The translations under genes and the position numbers were made by a program. DNA of 64,000 nt from Lentisalinibacter orientalis (lineage in GTDB: Bacteria; Pseudomonadota; Gammaproteobacteria; Steroidobacterales; Woeseiaceae), in contig NZ_JAPDRJ010000003.1 of assembly GCF_040706535.1 (NCBI RefSeq), forward strand, positions 248,001-312,000, written 5' to 3'. Below, in pieces: positions 33,798 through 45,076 of this stretch (positions are counted from its first letter, which is position 1; every line of letters starts with the position of its first letter). The notes beneath the pieces were generated by a model. The model was not told the origin of the DNA. It worked only from the letters and a program-made list of their open reading frames with translations, and made no database searches.

Positions 33798-34370
33798 TCA
33801 CGGGACGGCACCGGGCATGAAGTCGGTTTTCATCTCCCGGTACAGCCAGGCACTGGCGACGGCCCATTCCCGCTTCACGGTGGCCGGCGAGATGCTGAGG
33901 GCCGCCGCGGTATCGTCGATGCTCATACCGCCGAAAACGCGGCATTCGATGATGCGGCAGCGCCTGGGGCTGTCCAGTTCAAGACGTCCCAGCAATTGCT
34001 CCAGCGCAAGCAAATCCTCGATGGTTCGCTCGTCGGCGAGCGGAAGGTCATCGGGCTGCACGGCGGCGCGCTCGCCATGTCGTTTCAGCGCCAGCCGTTT
34101 CTCGGCGTAGTTCATGAGGACCTGGCGCATGGCCCGCGAAGCGGTGGCATAGAAATGGCGCCGGTTTTCGTACGATCCTCCGCTTTCAGCCAGTCTCAGG
34201 TAGGCCTCATGGATGAGGACCGTGGTGCCGACCGTCTCGTCACCCTGCCAACGCCTGCGGTGGGAGCGCGCGATTTTTCTCAGCTCGGCATAAACGAGGG
34301 AAAAGAGTTCCTCGGAGGCGTCCGCGTCACCTCCCGCAGCAGCGGCGATCAATTGCGTGATGTCACTCAC
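33798..34370 (-). CDS. ECF-type RNA polymerase sigma factor
   Basis: A 190-residue sigma-70 of the ECF class seen beside Ser/Thr kinases. Region 2 (ELFSLVYAELRKIARSHRRRW, AYLRLAESGGSYENRRHFYATASRAMRQVL) and region 4 (RCRIIECRVFGGMSIDDTAAALSISPATVKREWAVASAWLYREM) are complete, with a helix-turn-helix in the latter. There is no obvious anti-sigma gene nearby, so control may be through the kinase. The start is GTG with GGAG 9 bases upstream. It is probably the operon's first gene, read from a promoter at 34452-34460. Confidence 0.88.
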   Translation of the reverse strand: MSDITQLIAAAAGGDADASEELFSLVYAELRKIARSHRRRWQGDETVGTTVLIHEAYLRLAESGGSYENRRHFYATASRAMRQVLMNYAEKRLALKRHGERAAVQPDDLPLADERTIEDLLALEQLLGRLELDSPRRCRIIECRVFGGMSIDDTAAALSISPATVKREWAVASAWLYREMKTDFMPGAVP

Positions 34371-34451
34371 GACCGATTACTCCGGCAATCTGGACGACAC
34401 CTTGTACTGCTTGTTCGACGCGGAGCCGCCCGGCTGCCGGCCGCGTGATAA

Positions 34452-34460
34452 ATAATACCA
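34452..34460 (-). promoter_or_regulatory. Extended -10 promoter for the ECF sigma operon
   Basis: On the minus strand TGG-TATTAT fits an extended -10 element (TGnTATTAT) and lies about 75 bases before the sigma start. No good -35 box is visible, which the TG motif can compensate. The region between here and tRNA-Gly otherwise holds only the tRNA terminator. Confidence 0.5.
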
Positions 34461-34517
34461 TTGGCCGGCGAAGCGGACGCTGGTGAGGAACGGGGGACGT
34501 CCACTCCGCCGAGAACG

Positions 34518-34542
34518 AAAAAGGCCACCCGAAGAGTGGCCT
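34518..34542 (-). terminator. Rho-independent terminator of tRNA-Gly
   Basis: On the minus strand a 7-bp stem (aggccac / gtggcct) with a 7-base loop is followed by TTTTT. It lies 16 bases past the tRNA-Gly 3' end and separates it from the ECF sigma operon. Confidence 0.9.
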
Positions 34543-34558
34543 AAATCGTTGATTTTGT

Positions 34559-34634
34559 TGGAGCGGGAAACCGGGCTCGAACCGGCGACCTCAACCTTGG
34601 CAAGGTTGCGCTCTACCAACTGAGCTATTCCCGC
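34559..34634 (-). tRNA. tRNA-Gly (anticodon GCC)
   Basis: A 76-nt cloverleaf with the CCA encoded. Acceptor GCGGGAA pairs with TTCCCGC, D arm AGCTCAGTTGGTAGAGC, anticodon loop TTGCCAA with anticodon GCC, T arm GGTTCGAGCC. It lies 58 bp after pgsA and is followed by a strong terminator. Confidence 0.96.
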
Positions 34635-34692
34635 CTAGTCTCGAAGGGACCGCAATTCTAGCGACTCCCGGGGGACTGTCAAGGCACCGCAC

Positions 34693-35253
34693 TCAGCTAT
34701 TCGCGTTCAGCACCGGCCAGGCCGCCTTGACGTAAGCATACATGGACCACAGCGTCAGGCCCGCCGCCGCCAGCAGGAACAGGAAACCCGCGTCATACAC
34801 CGGCAGACCGCCGGTATCGAGGTGCCAGACCATGAGGGTCAGGCCGATCATCTGCAGGGCGGTCTTCACCTTGCCCACCATGGACACCGCCACCGTCGTA
34901 CGCTGCCCGAGCCCCGCCATCCACTCCCGCAGGGCGGATACGGTGATCTCCCGACCGATGATGATGGCGGCCACCAGGGCCAGCGAGATGCGCTGGTCCG
35001 TCTGCACCAGCAGCACCAGGGCGACGGCGACGATGAGCTTGTCCGCCACCGGGTCCAGGAATTCGCCGAAGGGCGTGATCTGGCCGAGCTTGCGGGCCAC
35101 GTAGCCGTCCAGCCAGTCGGTGATGGCCGCGAGCATGAAGACCACCGCGGAGGCCGGGCGGCCCCACTCGTACGGCAGGTAGAACAGCACCACGAACAGC
35201 GGAATGGCGGCGATGCGTATCCAGGTCAGTGTATTCGCGGTATTCAGTTGCAC
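34693..35253 (-). CDS. pgsA: CDP-diacylglycerol--glycerol-3-phosphate phosphatidyltransferase
   Basis: A 186-residue, multi-helix membrane enzyme that makes phosphatidylglycerophosphate, the precursor of phosphatidylglycerol and cardiolipin. The CDP-alcohol phosphotransferase signature is intact: DWLDGYVARK followed by GEFLDPVADK (residues ~45-73, D-G-x2-A-R-x8-G-x3-D-x3-D). It follows uvrC by 16 bp, an arrangement widespread in gammaproteobacteria, and precedes tRNA-Gly. Confidence 0.95.
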   Translation of the reverse strand: MQLNTANTLTWIRIAAIPLFVVLFYLPYEWGRPASAVVFMLAAITDWLDGYVARKLGQITPFGEFLDPVADKLIVAVALVLLVQTDQRISLALVAAIIIGREITVSALREWMAGLGQRTTVAVSMVGKVKTALQMIGLTLMVWHLDTGGLPVYDAGFLFLLAAAGLTLWSMYAYVKAAWPVLNANS

Positions 35254-35269
35254 GGCAGATCCGTCGCTG

Positions 35270-37120
35270 TCAATTCGGTTGCGCCTCGCCGGCCGGTTCC
35301 TGCTCGGCGTGGAGTACAGTATAAATGCGCTCGGCCAGCACGCGGCTGATGCCGGGCACTTTGGTCAGGTCGTCCATGCCTGCCGCCGATACGCCCTTCA
35401 GCCCGCCGAAGTGGCGCAGCAGATCCCGGCGCCGCTTGGGGCCGAGGCCCGGGATGTCCTCGAGCACCGAGCCCCGGCGGGCTTTCGCGCGGCGCGCCCG
35501 GTGGCCTGTGATGGCGAAACGGTGCGCCTCGTCGCGGATGTTCTGCAGGAGCAGCAGCGCCGGCGAGCCGGACGGCAGGGTGCGTGGATAGGCCTCCTCC
35601 TCCACCCAGAGCTGCTCGCTGCCCGGACGGCGCGCCCGGCCCTTGGCCACCGCCACCACCTTCAGGAACTCCAGATCCAGGTCGGCCAGGATCTCCAGCG
35701 CCTGGGTGCGCTGGCCACGGCCGCCGTCGATCAGCACCAGGTCGGGCAGCGGTACCTCGCCCTTTTTCACGCGCTTGTAGCGCCGCTCCAGCACCTCTCG
35801 CATGGCGGCGTAGTCGTCGCCGGCGGCCGTGCCCCGGATGTTGAACCGGCGGTAGTCGGATTTCATCGGCCCCTCGGGGCCGAAGACGACGCAGGAGGCC
35901 ACCGTGGCCTCACCGCCGGTGTGGGAGATGTCGAAGCACTCGAGGCGCTCCGGCACGTCGTCCAGCTCCAGCGCCTCGGCCAGCGCCTCCAGCTGCCGGC
36001 GCACCCCGGCGTTGCCGGCGGCGCGCAGATCCGCCCCCTGGCGCGCGTTGGTCGCGGCCATCTGCAGCCAGCGCGCCCGATCCCCGCGCACCCGGTGGCG
36101 GACCTCCACCCGGTGTCCTGCCCGACCGGTCAGGGCCTCGCCCAGCAGGTCGGCGTCCTCCACCGCCCGTTCCACCAGGATCTCCCGCGGCGGCGCGGAC
36201 TCGAGGTAATACTGGCCGAGGAAGGACGACAGCACCTCGTCGTCGGGCGTGTCCGGCGCCACCTTCGGATAGTGCGAACGGCTGCCCAGCAGGCGGCCGT
36301 GGCGGACGAACAGCACGGCCACGCAGACGATGCTGCCCCGGCGGGCCAGCGCCACGGCATCGACATCCGTCGCGCTCTCCCGGGAGACCATCTGCTCGGC
36401 GTCCACCCGCTTGAGCCGTGCGATCTGGTCGCGGAACTGCGCCGCCCGCTCGAATTCCAGCGCCTCGGCGGCCGCCTCCATGCGCTCCACCAGGCTGTCG
36501 ATCACGGCCTGGTTGCGGCCCTCCAGGAACGCGATCGCGTTCTGCACGTCCCGTGCGTAGTCCGCCTCGCCGATGTGGCCGACGCAGGGCGCCGAGCAGC
36601 GCCGGATCTGATACTGCAGGCAGGGCCGCGAGCGGTTGGCGAAGAAGGTGTCGGTGCAGTTGCGCAGCAGGAACAGCTTCTGCAGCTCGCCGAGGGTGCG
36701 GCGCACGGCCCCCGCGCTGGGATAGGGCCCGAAATAGCGGCCCCGGGCGCTGCGCGCGCCCCGGTGGAACGCCAGCCGCGGGTAGGCGTGGTCGGTCACG
36801 TGGATCCAGGGATAGCTCTTGTCGTCCTTCAGGAGCACGTTGTAGCGGGGGCGCTCCCGCTTGATCAGGTTGTGCTCGAGGATGAGCGCCTCGGCCTCGG
36901 TGTTGGTGACCGTCACCTCGATGTCGCGGATCTCCGCCACCAGCGCCATGGTCTTGGCGTCCTTGGCCTTGCCGCTGAAGTAGCTGCCCACCCGCTTGCG
37001 CAGGTCTCGCGCCTTGCCCACGTAGAGGATTCCGCCGTCCCCGTCCAGCATGCGGTAAACGCCGGGCCGGTGGCTCAGGTTCGCGAGGAAACGGCGATGA
37101 TCGAAGGCGGCGTCGTCCAT
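35270..37120 (-). CDS. uvrC: Excinuclease ABC subunit C
   Basis: A 616-residue nucleotide excision repair nuclease. GIY-YIG domain (GVYRMLDGDGGILYVGKARDL, residues ~19-40) for the 3' cut, a UVR helical hairpin (~205-240) that binds UvrB, the RNase H-like domain (LECFDISHTGGEATVASCVVF) for the 5' cut, and a C-terminal tandem helix-hairpin-helix (LEDIPGLGPKRRRDLLRHFGG). The internal ATG at 37120 is chosen because family proteins start just before DHRRF and the first residues of the longer frame look non-coding. The length fits the family. Confidence 0.95.
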   Translation of the reverse strand: MDDAAFDHRRFLANLSHRPGVYRMLDGDGGILYVGKARDLRKRVGSYFSGKAKDAKTMALVAEIRDIEVTVTNTEAEALILEHNLIKRERPRYNVLLKDDKSYPWIHVTDHAYPRLAFHRGARSARGRYFGPYPSAGAVRRTLGELQKLFLLRNCTDTFFANRSRPCLQYQIRRCSAPCVGHIGEADYARDVQNAIAFLEGRNQAVIDSLVERMEAAAEALEFERAAQFRDQIARLKRVDAEQMVSRESATDVDAVALARRGSIVCVAVLFVRHGRLLGSRSHYPKVAPDTPDDEVLSSFLGQYYLESAPPREILVERAVEDADLLGEALTGRAGHRVEVRHRVRGDRARWLQMAATNARQGADLRAAGNAGVRRQLEALAEALELDDVPERLECFDISHTGGEATVASCVVFGPEGPMKSDYRRFNIRGTAAGDDYAAMREVLERRYKRVKKGEVPLPDLVLIDGGRGQRTQALEILADLDLEFLKVVAVAKGRARRPGSEQLWVEEEAYPRTLPSGSPALLLLQNIRDEAHRFAITGHRARRAKARRGSVLEDIPGLGPKRRRDLLRHFGGLKGVSAAGMDDLTKVPGISRVLAERIYTVLHAEQEPAGEAQPN

Positions 37121-37210
37121 GATCTCTAGGATAACGGACGGAGCCTGGCTATGGTGATGAGGCTGAATACGGCGGGACGGCGGCACTCGGGCGTCGTCTG
37201 AGCCGCGCTG

Positions 37211-37869
37211 TCAGCCGTCGACGAGTTCCCGCGCGCGACCGATGACGGCATGAAACATCTCCTCGGTCAGACGCCGCGTCTGCGTGTTGTAGCGGCTGCA
37301 GTGGTAGGAATCCAGCAGCGTCAGGCCGCCGGGCAGCGCGTGTTCCGCGCCATGGGCGAAGCCGTTCGCGTTCTGCTTCAGGCCGAACGCCTTCAGCACC
37401 GCCCGGTGGGCGATGGAGCCCAGGGCCAGCACCACGCCGCCCTCGCCCACCGTGCCGAGTTCCGCCTGCAGATAGGGATTGCACTCGTCCACCTCGGCGG
37501 TGGTCGGTTTGTTCTGCGGCGGCAGGCATTTCACGGCGTTGGTGATCCGGCAGTCCGTGAGCTCCAGCCCGTCGTCGGCCGACACCGACTCCGGGCGGCT
37601 GGCGAAGCCCGCGTCGTAGAGCGCCCGGTACAGGAGGATGCCGGCGAAGTCGCCGGTGAACGGCCGCCCGCTCCGGTTGGCGCCGTGCATGCCCGGGGCG
37701 AGTCCCACGATCAGCAGGCTGGCCTCCGGGTCGCCGAACGGCGGTACCGGCAGCGCGTGGTAGTCGGGGTGCGTCTCGCGCACCGCGGCCAGATGGGCGG
37801 CGAGACGCGGGCAGCGGGTGCAGTCCGGGTCGTACTGCTCCGGCGGCAGTTCCATCCGAGGCGCGGCCA

Positions 37870-37870
<1 letters not shown>
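37211..37870 (-). CDS. Uracil-DNA glycosylase, family 5 (UdgB-like)
   Basis: A 219-residue iron-sulfur DNA repair glycosylase. Motif A GLAPGMHGANRSGRPFTGD (residues ~56-74) and motif B SYHCSRYNTQT (near residue 190) are those of family 5 UDG, which removes uracil, hypoxanthine and ethenocytosine. Four cysteines fit a 4Fe-4S site: C17, C20, C115 and C130. The Asn/Asp that family 1 enzymes use is not at motif A, as expected of this family. The start overlaps the icd stop by one base (TGATG). Confidence 0.9.
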
Positions 37871-39216
<1,346 letters not shown>

Positions 39217-39235
39217 CGTGTGTTCCTCTGGACCC

Positions 39236-39267
39236 GCAAAGAAAACGGCGCCCCCGGGGGCGCCGTT
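39236..39267 (-). terminator. Strong terminator between aceA and icd
   Basis: A perfect 24-bp palindrome (39244-39267), mostly G/C with AAC/GTT at the outer ends, is followed on the minus strand by TTTTCTTT. It sits 36 bp after the aceA stop and about 20 bp before the icd start, so icd must start from a promoter overlapping or just past it, or from partial read-through. Confidence 0.85.
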
Positions 39268-39303
39268 CCTGGGTTACTCCGACAAGGATACTCCAACGAC
39301 GGC

Positions 39304-40584
<1,281 letters not shown>

Positions 40585-40628
40585 GATTCTCTACTCCTCG
40601 CTGACACGCCGTTAGTGGGTTTCGGATG

Positions 40629-40660
40629 GTACCCGATGGTCACGGCGGGACCATTGGTAC
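40629..40660. promoter_or_regulatory. Long inverted repeat in the aceB-aceA gap
   Basis: Left arm gtacccgatggtc (40629-40641) and right arm gaccattggtac (40649-40660) form a near-perfect hairpin or operator with a 7-base centre and one bulge. There is no T-tract on either side, so it is not a classic terminator. A binding site for a glyoxylate-shunt regulator or an mRNA-processing hairpin are the two options. Confidence 0.5.
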
Positions 40661-40690
40661 TTTCGTCTAATGCGGGCCGGGTCCGCCGGC

Positions 40691-42298
40691 TCAATCGATC
40701 TCCCGGTAGGCCTCCAGCGTCAGGAAGCTCTCGAAGTCGTCCTCGCGGGTAATCTTGTCCATCAGTTCCGCCGCCTTCTCGTAGTTGCCGGCGGCGTAGG
40801 TCTCCTCGCCGACGTCCTCTCGGATTTTCACCATCTCCTCGGCGAGCACGGTCTCGAACAACTCCAGGGTCACCGGCCGGCCGTCGTCGAGCACGCCGGT
40901 CTCGTGGTGCACCCACTGCCAGACCTGCGCGCGGGCGATCTCCGCCGTGGCCGCGTCCTCCATGAGGTTGTACAGGGGCACGCAGCCGTTGCCGCCGAGC
41001 CACGCCGCCATGTATTGCACGCCTACCGAGATGTTGTTGCGCAGCCCCGCCTCGGTGATGCGCCCCTGGGGCACCTGCAGCAGGTCCGCCGCGGTCACCT
41101 CCACGTCCTCGCGCTGGCGGTCCACCTGGTTCGGCTGCGGCATGTGGCGGTCGAAGATCTCCATGGCGATCGGCACGAGACCCGGATGCGCCACCCAGGT
41201 GCCGTCGTGGCCGTCGGTGGCCTCGCGCTCCTTGTCGGCCCGCACCTTGGCGATGGCTTCCTCGTTGGCCTCCGGGTCGTCCTTGATCGGGATCTGGGCC
41301 GCCATGCCACCGATGGCGAAGGCGCCGCGGCGGTGGCAGGTCCTGATCACCAGCAGCGAATAGGAGCGCAGGAAGTGGGTGGTCATGCCCACCTCGTTGC
41401 GGTCCGGCAGTACGAATTCAGGGAACTTCCGGAACTTCTTGATGAAGCTGAAGATGTAGTCCCAGCGTCCGCAGTTCTGGCCGACGATGTAATCCTTCAG
41501 TGCGTACAGGATCTCGTCCACCTCGAAGGCCGCCAGGATCGTCTCGATCAGAACGGTGACCTTGATGGCGCCCTCGTCCACCACGCCGGCCTTCTCCGCG
41601 AAGCGGAACACGTCGGACCAGAGCGCGGCTTCCTTGTGGCTCTCCATCTTCGGCAGGTAGAAATAAGGCCCGGTGCCCCGGCGCTTGAGTTCTTTCGCGT
41701 TGTGGAACAGGTACAGGCCGAAGTCCACGAAGGCGCCCGGCACCTCCTCGCCGTCCACCTTCAGGTGCTTCTCGAACAGGTGCCAGCCGCGGGGACGGAC
41801 GATCAGTGTGGCGATCTTCTCGCCCAGCTCGTAGTGCTTGCCGTTGGGCGCGTCGAAGCTGATGCTGCGGTTCGCCGCGTCGCGCAGGTTCATCTGCCCC
41901 TGGACCACGTTGTACCAGTTGGGCGTCATCGAATCCTCGCAGTCGGCCATGAACACCTTCGCGCCGGAGTTCAGCGCGTTGATGACCATCTTGCGGTCGG
42001 TCGGGCCGGTGATCTCGACCCGGCGGTCCTGCAGGTCGGCCGGCGCCTCTGTCACCTGCCATTCCGATTCGCGGATCTCGCGGGTCTCCGCGAGGAAATC
42101 GGGCATCTCGCCCGCATCGATGCGGGCCTGGCGCTCGTCACGAGCCTTCAGCAGATCGCGGACCCGCGGCGTGAACTCCCGATGCAGGGCGGCGAGGAAC
42201 TGCAGCGCCTCTGGGGTGAGTATCTCGTCGAATCCCTCGTGCATCGTTCCCAACAGTTCCAGGCCTTCTCCGGGAGACGTATGCGCGGGGTTACTCAT
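40691..42298 (-). CDS. aceB: Malate synthase A
   Basis: A 535-residue enzyme that condenses glyoxylate with acetyl-CoA to give malate. The size and motifs fit the A isoform (E. coli aceB type, ~530 residues) rather than the 720-residue G form: FMADCEDSMTPNW, YFYLPKMESHKEA, GRWDYIFSFIKKF and GGMAAQIPIKDD. The last carries the conserved Arg/Asp region of the active site. It is the first gene of the aceB-aceA pair, with about 106 bp between them. Confidence 0.97.
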   Translation of the reverse strand: MSNPAHTSPGEGLELLGTMHEGFDEILTPEALQFLAALHREFTPRVRDLLKARDERQARIDAGEMPDFLAETREIRESEWQVTEAPADLQDRRVEITGPTDRKMVINALNSGAKVFMADCEDSMTPNWYNVVQGQMNLRDAANRSISFDAPNGKHYELGEKIATLIVRPRGWHLFEKHLKVDGEEVPGAFVDFGLYLFHNAKELKRRGTGPYFYLPKMESHKEAALWSDVFRFAEKAGVVDEGAIKVTVLIETILAAFEVDEILYALKDYIVGQNCGRWDYIFSFIKKFRKFPEFVLPDRNEVGMTTHFLRSYSLLVIRTCHRRGAFAIGGMAAQIPIKDDPEANEEAIAKVRADKEREATDGHDGTWVAHPGLVPIAMEIFDRHMPQPNQVDRQREDVEVTAADLLQVPQGRITEAGLRNNISVGVQYMAAWLGGNGCVPLYNLMEDAATAEIARAQVWQWVHHETGVLDDGRPVTLELFETVLAEEMVKIREDVGEETYAAGNYEKAAELMDKITREDDFESFLTLEAYREID

Positions 42299-42546
42299 GA
42301 CTCACTCCAGTCCGGTTGATCACACAGGTCCACGGGAATCAATCACTTGCGGGGGAATTACACCCCGGCAGAGGTCCGCGGGACCGTTTTTATTGCGGTG
42401 CATCATGATACCGGCCGCCAACAGCCGCTGCAATCCGGAAACCCCTCGAAACGGCTCACTCGCGGCCATCCGGAAGGATTGCCGGGCCGATCCCGGACCG
42501 CCCCCGCCGGCTGTTCCCGTCCCCTCGTCGGGGGTATGGTCGCGCC

Positions 42547-43122
42547 ATGCGACTCGTGCTGCTCAACAAGCCCTACCATGTGCTCTCGGCGTTCACCGAC
42601 ACCCGCGGCCGCGACACGCTCGCCGCTTACGTCGATATTCCGGACGTCTACCCGGCGGGCAGGCTCGACTACGACAGCGAAGGCCTGCTGGCCCTTACCG
42701 ACGACGGCCGGCTGCAGGCCGCCATAGCCCATCCCCGCCACAAGCTGCCGAAGACCTACTACGCCCAGGTCGAGGGCCACGTCAGCGCGGACGCTCTCGC
42801 CCGGCTGCGCGCCGGGGTCGACATCCGGGGCCATACGGCACGCGCGCTGGAGGCAGACGCGGTCGACGAACCCGAGTGGCTGTGGCCCCGCGATCCGCCC
42901 ATCCGCTACCGCCAGCGCGTCCCGGACTCCTGGCTCAGGATCACCATAGACGAGGGACGCAACCGCCAGGTGCGCCGCATGGGCGCCGCCGTGGGCCTGC
43001 CGGTGCTCCGGCTCATCCGCACCGGCATCGGACCCTGGGAAGTGCACGGCCTGCAGCCCGGCGAATATCGCGAGCTCCCGGCCCGCGAGGCCTGGCACAC
43101 GCTCCGCAAACCCCACCGGTAG
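42547..43122 (+). CDS. rluE: 23S rRNA pseudouridine synthase RluE
   Basis: A 191-residue member of the RsuA/RluE group that isomerises a uridine near 2457 in 23S rRNA. The catalytic motif AGRLDYDSEGLL carries the essential Asp (near residue 41), and GRNRQVRRM is the second hallmark. There is no S4 domain, as in RluE. It starts after a 248-bp gap from the divergent aceB that shows no gene. The stop codon TAG is the first base triplet of a palindromic repeat unit. Confidence 0.92.
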   Translation: MRLVLLNKPYHVLSAFTDTRGRDTLAAYVDIPDVYPAGRLDYDSEGLLALTDDGRLQAAIAHPRHKLPKTYYAQVEGHVSADALARLRAGVDIRGHTARALEADAVDEPEWLWPRDPPIRYRQRVPDSWLRITIDEGRNRQVRRMGAAVGLPVLRLIRTGIGPWEVHGLQPGEYRELPAREAWHTLRKPHR

Positions 43123-43440
43123 GAGGGCCTTCAGGCCCGATCCGGCTGTGGGAGGGCCTTCAGGCCCGATTCCTTCTCTCCTGGCCGCCCTGCGGGGGAA
43201 TCCATCTTGCTCCCGACAAAAGGTCGCGGCGATGGATACCCCCGCATGACGGCCGTGCTCGCGGTGGCCGAAAGGATCTGCCAGTCAGCAACGCCCGCTG
43301 ACTGGTGCCGTGCCTCTCGGCTACGGGCCCGTCAGCGGGTGGGTAAGGGTTGCGGGGTCGTCCGGGCCGACTGGAGCCGATAGACAATGTTAGGAGCGGC
43401 TTCAGCCGCGATCGATCGGGCCTGAAGGCCCTCCTACGGG
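43120..43440. repeat. Palindromic repeat cluster, copy 1 (255-bp core plus REP-like units)
   Basis: A gene-free stretch between convergent rluE and DAHP synthase. It begins, at the rluE stop codon, with two units of the form gggagggccttcaggcccgat (about 43120-43141 and 43148-43170). A 255-bp core (43183-43437) follows that is almost identical, in reverse, to 50573-50827. Inside it are an inverted repeat with 15-bp arms (43192-43206 and 43231-43245, one mismatch), a gcggcttcagccgc palindrome (43395-43409) and a closing gggcctgaaggccc palindrome. Small ORFs in it are spurious. This is REP/BIME-like non-coding DNA, probably spread by a RAYT-type transposase elsewhere in the genome. Confidence 0.85.
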
Positions 43441-44811
43441 CTAGCCGGCCTTGCGGTGGGACTCCACGGCGTCGCGGAGGCCCGCGATCAGCATCGCCAC
43501 CTCCATCGCCTGCTCGTAGTTCAGCCGGGGATCCACCTGGGAGCGGTAGGCGCGCTTGAGATCGGCCTCGGCCAGACCGCGGGCGCCGCCGATGCACTCG
43601 GTGACGTTCGCGCCGGTCAGCTCCAGGTGGACGCCGCCGAGGTAGCTGCCCATTTCGCGGTGGATGCGGAAGGCGGCCTTGAGCTCCCCGACGATGTTGT
43701 CGAAGCGCCGCGTCTTGAAGCCGCCGGATGTGCTCTCCGTGTTGCCGTGCATCGGGTCGCAGACCCACAGCACCGGGCTGCCCGTGGCACGGGCCGCCTG
43801 GATCAGCGGAGGCAGCCCCTCCTCCACCTGTTTCGCGCCGAGGCGATGGATCAGGGTAAGACGGCCCGGCTCGTTGTTGGGATTGAGGATGCCGATCAGC
43901 TCCTGCAGCCACTCCGCCGTCATGCCGGGACCCACCTTCACGCCGAGCGGATTCGTGACGCCGCGGAAGTATTCCACGTGGGCACCGTCCACGTTGGCCG
44001 TGCGCATGCCGATCCAGGGGAAATGGGTCGTGAGGTCGTACCAGCGGTCGCGCCGCAGCCGCGTCTGGGCCTGCTCGTAGTGCAGGTGCAGCCCCTCGTG
44101 GCCCGCGTAGATGTCCGCACGCCGGGTGTGATGGATGGGCCGCCCCGCGATGGACTCGAAGAAATCCAGCGAGTGGGAGATGGCATCGGCGATGCGCTGG
44201 TACTCGGCAGCCATCGGCGAATGGCCCACCCAGTCCAGATCCCAGTTCTCCGGGTGATGCAGGTCGGCGAAGCCGCCGTCCACCAGCGAGCGGACGAAAT
44301 TCAGGGTGAGGGCCGCCCGCTCGTAGCCGCGAAGGATCAGCTCCGGATCCGGCACCCGGTCGTCGGCCGTGAATGGGCTGCGGTTGATCAGGTCGCCACG
44401 GAAGCTCGGCAGCGTCTCCCCGTCGCGGGTCTCGGTGTCGGCGGAACGCGGCTTCGCGTACTGCCCCGCCATGCGTCCGATCCGCACCACCGGCTTCTTC
44501 AGGCCGTAGAGCATCACCAGCGACATCTGCAGCAGTATCTTCAGCTTCTGCACGATGCTCTCGGAGGTGCAGTCGTCGAAGGTCTCGGCGCAGTCGCCGC
44601 CCTGCAGCACGAATGCCTCGCCGCGCTGGGCGGCGGCGATGTGCTGCTTGAGGTTGTCCACCTCCCAGGAGGTGACCAGCGGCGGCAGCCGGCTCAGCCG
44701 GGCGACGGCGTCGTCCAGCGCGTCGCGGTCGGGATAAGCCGCCTGCTGGGTGGCCTCGCGGCTCTGCCAGCTGGTGGGATGCCAGTTCGTCTGTGCGGTG
44801 CTTCGGGACAT
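43441..44811 (-). CDS. 3-deoxy-7-phosphoheptulonate synthase, class II
   Basis: A 456-residue DAHP synthase, first step of the shikimate pathway (phosphoenolpyruvate plus erythrose-4-phosphate). The class II signatures are clear: WRPxxWQ-like start (HPTSWQSREATQQAAYPD), GGDCAETF, RIGRMAGQYAKPRS, CDPMHGNTE and GGVHLELTGANVTEC. These plant/mycobacterial-type enzymes often replace AroF/G/H in bacteria. The ATG at 44811 is preferred; a TTG ten codons earlier keeps the frame open but has no ribosome site. It is convergent with rluE across the palindromic repeat. Confidence 0.93.
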   Translation of the reverse strand: MSRSTAQTNWHPTSWQSREATQQAAYPDRDALDDAVARLSRLPPLVTSWEVDNLKQHIAAAQRGEAFVLQGGDCAETFDDCTSESIVQKLKILLQMSLVMLYGLKKPVVRIGRMAGQYAKPRSADTETRDGETLPSFRGDLINRSPFTADDRVPDPELILRGYERAALTLNFVRSLVDGGFADLHHPENWDLDWVGHSPMAAEYQRIADAISHSLDFFESIAGRPIHHTRRADIYAGHEGLHLHYEQAQTRLRRDRWYDLTTHFPWIGMRTANVDGAHVEYFRGVTNPLGVKVGPGMTAEWLQELIGILNPNNEPGRLTLIHRLGAKQVEEGLPPLIQAARATGSPVLWVCDPMHGNTESTSGGFKTRRFDNIVGELKAAFRIHREMGSYLGGVHLELTGANVTECIGGARGLAEADLKRAYRSQVDPRLNYEQAMEVAMLIAGLRDAVESHRKAG

Positions 44812-44829
44812 TGCGGCAATATGCCACGG

Positions 44830-44844
44830 GCTTTGCTGCAAAGC
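44830..44844. promoter_or_regulatory. 15-bp palindrome upstream of DAHP synthase
   Basis: Perfect 7-bp arms (gctttgc / gcaaagc) around one central base, 19-33 bases before the DAHP synthase ATG and beside an AT-rich stretch. It could be an operator near the promoter or a leader hairpin. No TrpR- or TyrR-like consensus is matched. Confidence 0.4.
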
Positions 44845-45076
44845 AAAACTTTCAGGGATTCGAATAAGTTACGTAAGAAATCGTCGGCCCTTCCCGGGTC
44901 CGGGCCCGAATGGTGCGGCAACGCGAGGACGCCGGCCCCGACGGCTCGCCATCGGGGAAACCCTCAGTGGCGACTCGTCCGGTCAGATGGGACAATGCGC
45001 CGCAGCGACCCCCATCCCTTTCGTAACTTTAGCAAGCCGGCTCGCGGCCTCGCCGGGTCGGCCGGGAGTGAAAGCC

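Noticed and set aside
34377..34619. 80-codon minus-strand ORF
   Set aside because: It covers tRNA-Gly and its terminator and has no protein signature.
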